Shown in pieces: positions 62,301 to 64,000 of a stretch of 64,000 nt of DNA. The position numbers and the translations under genes are program-made. Source of the DNA: Pelecanus crispus. Taxonomy: Eukaryota; Chordata; Aves; Pelecaniformes; Pelecanidae. Numbering within the stretch: position 1 is the stretch's first letter; each line of letters opens with the position of its first letter. The stretch spans positions 6,410,542 to 6,474,541 of the forward strand of contig NC_134661.1 of NCBI RefSeq assembly GCF_030463565.1, written 5' to 3'. The notes under the pieces were generated by a model. It was not told where the DNA came from, ran no database searches, and saw only the letters and a program-made list of their open reading frames with translations.

Positions 62301-63647
62301 CCTGTTTGTTCAGTATCTCCGTCTTGAGTTCTGAATACTAATAATCTACTTCTGAGCAGAGGTATTTTTGGAGCTGCCTGTCAGGCTCCTGTGAAGGAAG
62401 CAAACAGCGGTAGCTGTCCAAGGTAGCACTCTCGCCTTCTGGGTAACACTGAGTGAAAGGTGCAGAATTAGTCCTGACTTTGGCCTCTTTGGAGAGGATT
62501 TCATTGCACAACTAGGTCACACAGAGATCTTAAGTTTCCTTGTGTCGTTGGCTGACGTTGGCCTCTTTCTGCCTTCTGGATGCTACAGATGCATGGCTGG
62601 AGACACTAGCTGTAGGCCACTGAAAAGACCCTCCAATGACACTGCTGTTTTCTTCCATAAGAGCAAATTGTCAGGCCGCTTCTTCTGGAGCAGGAAGTTC
62701 AGGCAGAAGCACAGAAATCCCTCTGTCCCAGATGGCTAGAATGTTGGCAGGGAAATCACTTTTGGGTAAGAGAAAGGCAAGAAGGGCTAAGAGCCCGCGG
62801 GGCAGGTGTCTGTATACCTCCTGCTCTCTTGGGCCCTTGGCAACACTTCAGCCCTGTGAGTGCCCTACTGCGTTATGACCACTGGTCTGGGTCACTCACT
62901 TCCCAGGGAAGGGTGTCTGCCTCTGTCTTGCACCTTCCTACAGATAACATCTTTTCCCAGGATGCTTTACAGCAAAGACTGATTCAACAGGATGCTTCAG
63001 TTCTTCAGCTAAAACAGGAACTGCTGAGAGCAAACATGGACAAGGAGGAATTGCACAATCAGAACGTGAGTCACTGTGCTGCTGAGGGTTAAGATTATTT
63101 TAGGAGGTTGGTGGCCCTGAGGGCTCCAGCAGCCACAGGGTGGAGTCGGTGGTTGCAGCAGAGTTCTGGGGGTCGTGGGATAGTGAACAAATAGTCAAAG
63201 GTCTCTGCATAGTAAAAACTGCACAGTCTACTTGCCAGCTGTGAGACTCACTGGAGTTTCCTGTTCTTCACTCACACTTTCTGTCCTCCAAGACCTTCAG
63301 CTGAAAACAGGGAGGGGGCTTCCCATGATGTTTTCAGTACAGTTGCATCCTCATTGTGCTCCCTGGGTTAGCAAGTGGCACTTTGACAGGTAGAGCTGCC
63401 ATGTACAGTGTCTCTCTGGAGAGAGAAGGGCAAGGAAGGAACTGTCCTGTCCAAAAGGTTGCCATCCTTAGACACCAGCTCCCTTGAACTCTGCAGATAT
63501 TTGGTCTCAGGTCACCCTTTAGCACAAGGGGCAAAGAAGTTGTCACTAACTCTTCAGGAATACCTACCTCACATCTATGTGTTATTTCTGCAGGTTGACC
63601 TTCAGAGAAAGGTTGAAGAGAGAAACCAGCTACTGGCAGAATACAAA
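32345..63647 (+). CDS. DIXDC1: Dixin (DIXDC1), 5' twelve coding exons, truncated by window
   Basis: Scaffold that promotes Wnt/beta-catenin signalling through a C-terminal DIX domain and binds actin. Coding exons: 32345-32404, 45026-45155, 46508-46633, 48393-48642, 49874-49981, 55675-55787, 57352-57500, 60630-60719, 60826-60879, 61802-61852, 62961-63065, 63594-63647. All borders are GT-AG and the phases join into 430 codons. Exon 1 gives MLGCLARGNLLDILQEGFTE. The CH domain runs over residues 20-128 (QQLQAYVAWVNSQL, DLRDGVILALLIEIV, VLQFVASKKIRMHQTSAKD). A linker has MDEEIENPYWSVRALVQQYE and LTSPSPIHSAKSES. The coiled coil starts near residue 290 (SWEEQLLEQQ, KEMEEAKKMISGLQ) and continues past KQELLRANMDKEELHNQN to VDLQRKVEERNQLLAEYK. 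The linker after SGRDVF and around residue 240 is the least conserved part. The DIX domain and about 250 residues lie beyond the window. Confidence 0.97.
32405..45025 (+). other. DIXDC1: DIXDC1 intron 1
   Basis: 12.6-kb phase-0 intron between the 20-codon first exon and the CH-domain exons. It includes a G-rich tract at 42723-42737 (eight G, then six). No other gene or clear transposon is supported; overlapping minus-strand frames at 35.6-36.0 kb resemble nothing known. Confidence 0.8.
45513..46332 (-). mobile_element. Solo LTR of an avian endogenous retrovirus, partial, antisense
   Basis: Read on the minus strand, this begins TGTATTGGGTTTGCGTGGCA and continues through GAAGCTTCCCCCATGTC, CCAAGGCTGAGCCAATCAG and repeated GGAGCAG/CTGCAGCCC/CATGGAG blocks. 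It stops at a GGAAGAAGGGAGG segment. I recognise it as a repeat scattered widely through bird genomes and often mis-annotated as protein; I believe it is an ERV LTR but cannot give the library name. The last few hundred bases, including the usual terminal part, are missing. It is a fossil: no internal viral genes are attached. It lies in DIXDC1 intron 2, antisense to the gene, between the two exons that encode the CH domain. Confidence 0.65.
46634..48392 (+). other. DIXDC1: DIXDC1 intron 3
   Basis: Phase-1 intron of 1.8 kb. No feature was recognised beyond its splice borders. Confidence 0.85.
48643..49873 (+). other. DIXDC1: DIXDC1 intron 4
   Basis: Phase-2 intron of 1.2 kb. An open frame at 49379-49723 shows no resemblance to a known protein or to a DIXDC1 exon. 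Confidence 0.85.
52620..53392 (+). promoter_or_regulatory. DIXDC1: Probable internal DIXDC1 promoter and leader
   Basis: Within intron 5, a C/T-rich block followed by moderately GC-rich sequence (around 52.8 kb) leads to the short-form start exon. A 15-base T run lies at 53193-53207. There is no TATA box. Promoter status is inferred from the conserved alternative first exon that follows. Confidence 0.45.
53393..53415 (+). CDS. DIXDC1: Alternative first coding exon of short DIXDC1 isoform
   Basis: ATGGGAGGG opens MGGKQVK plus two bases (TG), followed by a GTGAGC donor at 53416. Joined to exon 6 at 55675 (T CTT ACA TCG) the codon becomes TGT, giving MGGKQVKC then LTSPSPIHS. The short human isoform, as I remember it, begins MGGTQVKCLTSPSPIHS, so seven of eight residues of this exon agree. 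The product would lack the CH domain and start in the linker before the coiled coil. The start, length, phase and donor all fit. Confidence 0.85.
53416..55674 (+). other. DIXDC1: Remainder of DIXDC1 intron 5
   Basis: The 5.7-kb intron 5 (49982-55674) surrounds the alternative exon. No further feature is supported in this part or in 49982-52619. Confidence 0.7.
55788..57351 (+). other. DIXDC1: DIXDC1 intron 6
   Basis: Phase-1 intron of 1.6 kb containing a short TTTG microsatellite at about 56365-56384. Nothing else is supported. Confidence 0.85.
57501..60629 (+). other. DIXDC1: DIXDC1 intron 7
   Basis: Phase-0 intron of 3.1 kb. It holds a purine-rich GAGA tract near 58.26 kb and an A run near 59.15 kb. 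No exon or transposon is recognised. Confidence 0.85.
60952..60967 (+). repeat. Sixteen-base G run in DIXDC1 intron 9
   Basis: Uninterrupted G16 followed by CGGCGC and a further G7 run at about 60980. This is a likely quadruplex former on the non-template strand, and its length is likely to be unstable. Confidence 0.9.
60968..62960 (+). other. DIXDC1: DIXDC1 introns 9 and 10
   Basis: Contains the 51-nt exon 10 (61802-61852). The flanking intron sequence shows no other supported feature. Confidence 0.8.
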
Positions 63648-64000
63648 GTAATGGAACCTCTCTTCAGTGGAGGTCTTTGCTGGGGGCAGCCTTTGGTGCT
63701 TCTTCTGTTTTGCAAATGTGACTGCTGTCTTCCTGGCACTCTGTCACCTATAGGATTGGCACTGTGGATAGTGAATAAGTTGCAATAGCCATGGATCTTT
63801 GTAATGAGATGGAGGAATCAGATGTTCTTTGTGTTCTGCCCACAGCTTTTTACAGTAGATCTCTTATTGTCATGGTTTTTCTGTGATGGCTTGCTGAGTA
63901 TCTAACACTTGTGCAGAAGCCTGTCAGGTTAGATTGGGTCAGCTGACTGTCCACTGATCCCTCGGGAATCTGTTGTCTCTGGGACAGTTGTCTGGCCTCA
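63648..64000 (+). other. DIXDC1: DIXDC1 intron 12, cut by window end
   Basis: Begins with a GTAATG donor after LLAEYK. The next exon (human continues KELGQKDRLL) is not reached. Confidence 0.85.

Overview
The window is nuclear DNA from a bird. The strongest evidence is the alphaB-crystallin gene: its three exons join into a 174-residue protein of the avian type (for example the start [13 protein letters not shown] and the end IAGAQRK). An antisense LTR of a family I associate with bird genomes supports this. Gene order matches human 11q23.1: CFAP68 (C11orf1), CRYAB, HSPB2, C11orf52, DIXDC1.

Layout. Positions 1-3.04 kb are mostly a GC-rich minisatellite of about 54 copies of a 54-bp unit. At 3.6-4.9 kb lie decayed exons of CFAP68, the cilia/flagella gene expected at this spot, with three in-frame stops in its conserved core. 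CRYAB (minus, 6302-9561) and HSPB2 (plus, 11734-13147) are small heat-shock genes arranged head to head across a shared 2.2-kb regulatory interval. C11orf52 (plus, 17789-23762) is rebuilt here from four small exons, including a 32-nt first exon. An isolated CpG island sits at 26.6-27.1 kb. DIXDC1 (plus) starts at 32345 and runs off the right edge; 12 coding exons (430 codons) were placed, covering the CH domain, the linker and most of the coiled coil. A 23-nt alternative first exon at 53393 would give the short DIXDC1 form that lacks the CH domain. The rest is intron and intergenic sequence with short repeats.

How the genes relate. CRYAB and HSPB2 make chaperones of muscle and lens and probably share control elements. 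DIXDC1 is a Wnt-pathway scaffold that links actin (CH domain) to Dishevelled/Axin-type DIX polymers. C11orf52 encodes a small uncharacterised protein. Its features (N-terminal MGN with cysteines, four Tyr-x-x-hydrophobic motifs, C-terminal TLV) look like a lipid-anchored signalling adaptor. That protein, the wreck of CFAP68, and the conserved internal DIXDC1 start are the observations most worth following up.

Limits. All exon calls rest on splice signals, reading phase and remembered human or chicken protein sequences. No alignment, transcript or database search was run.
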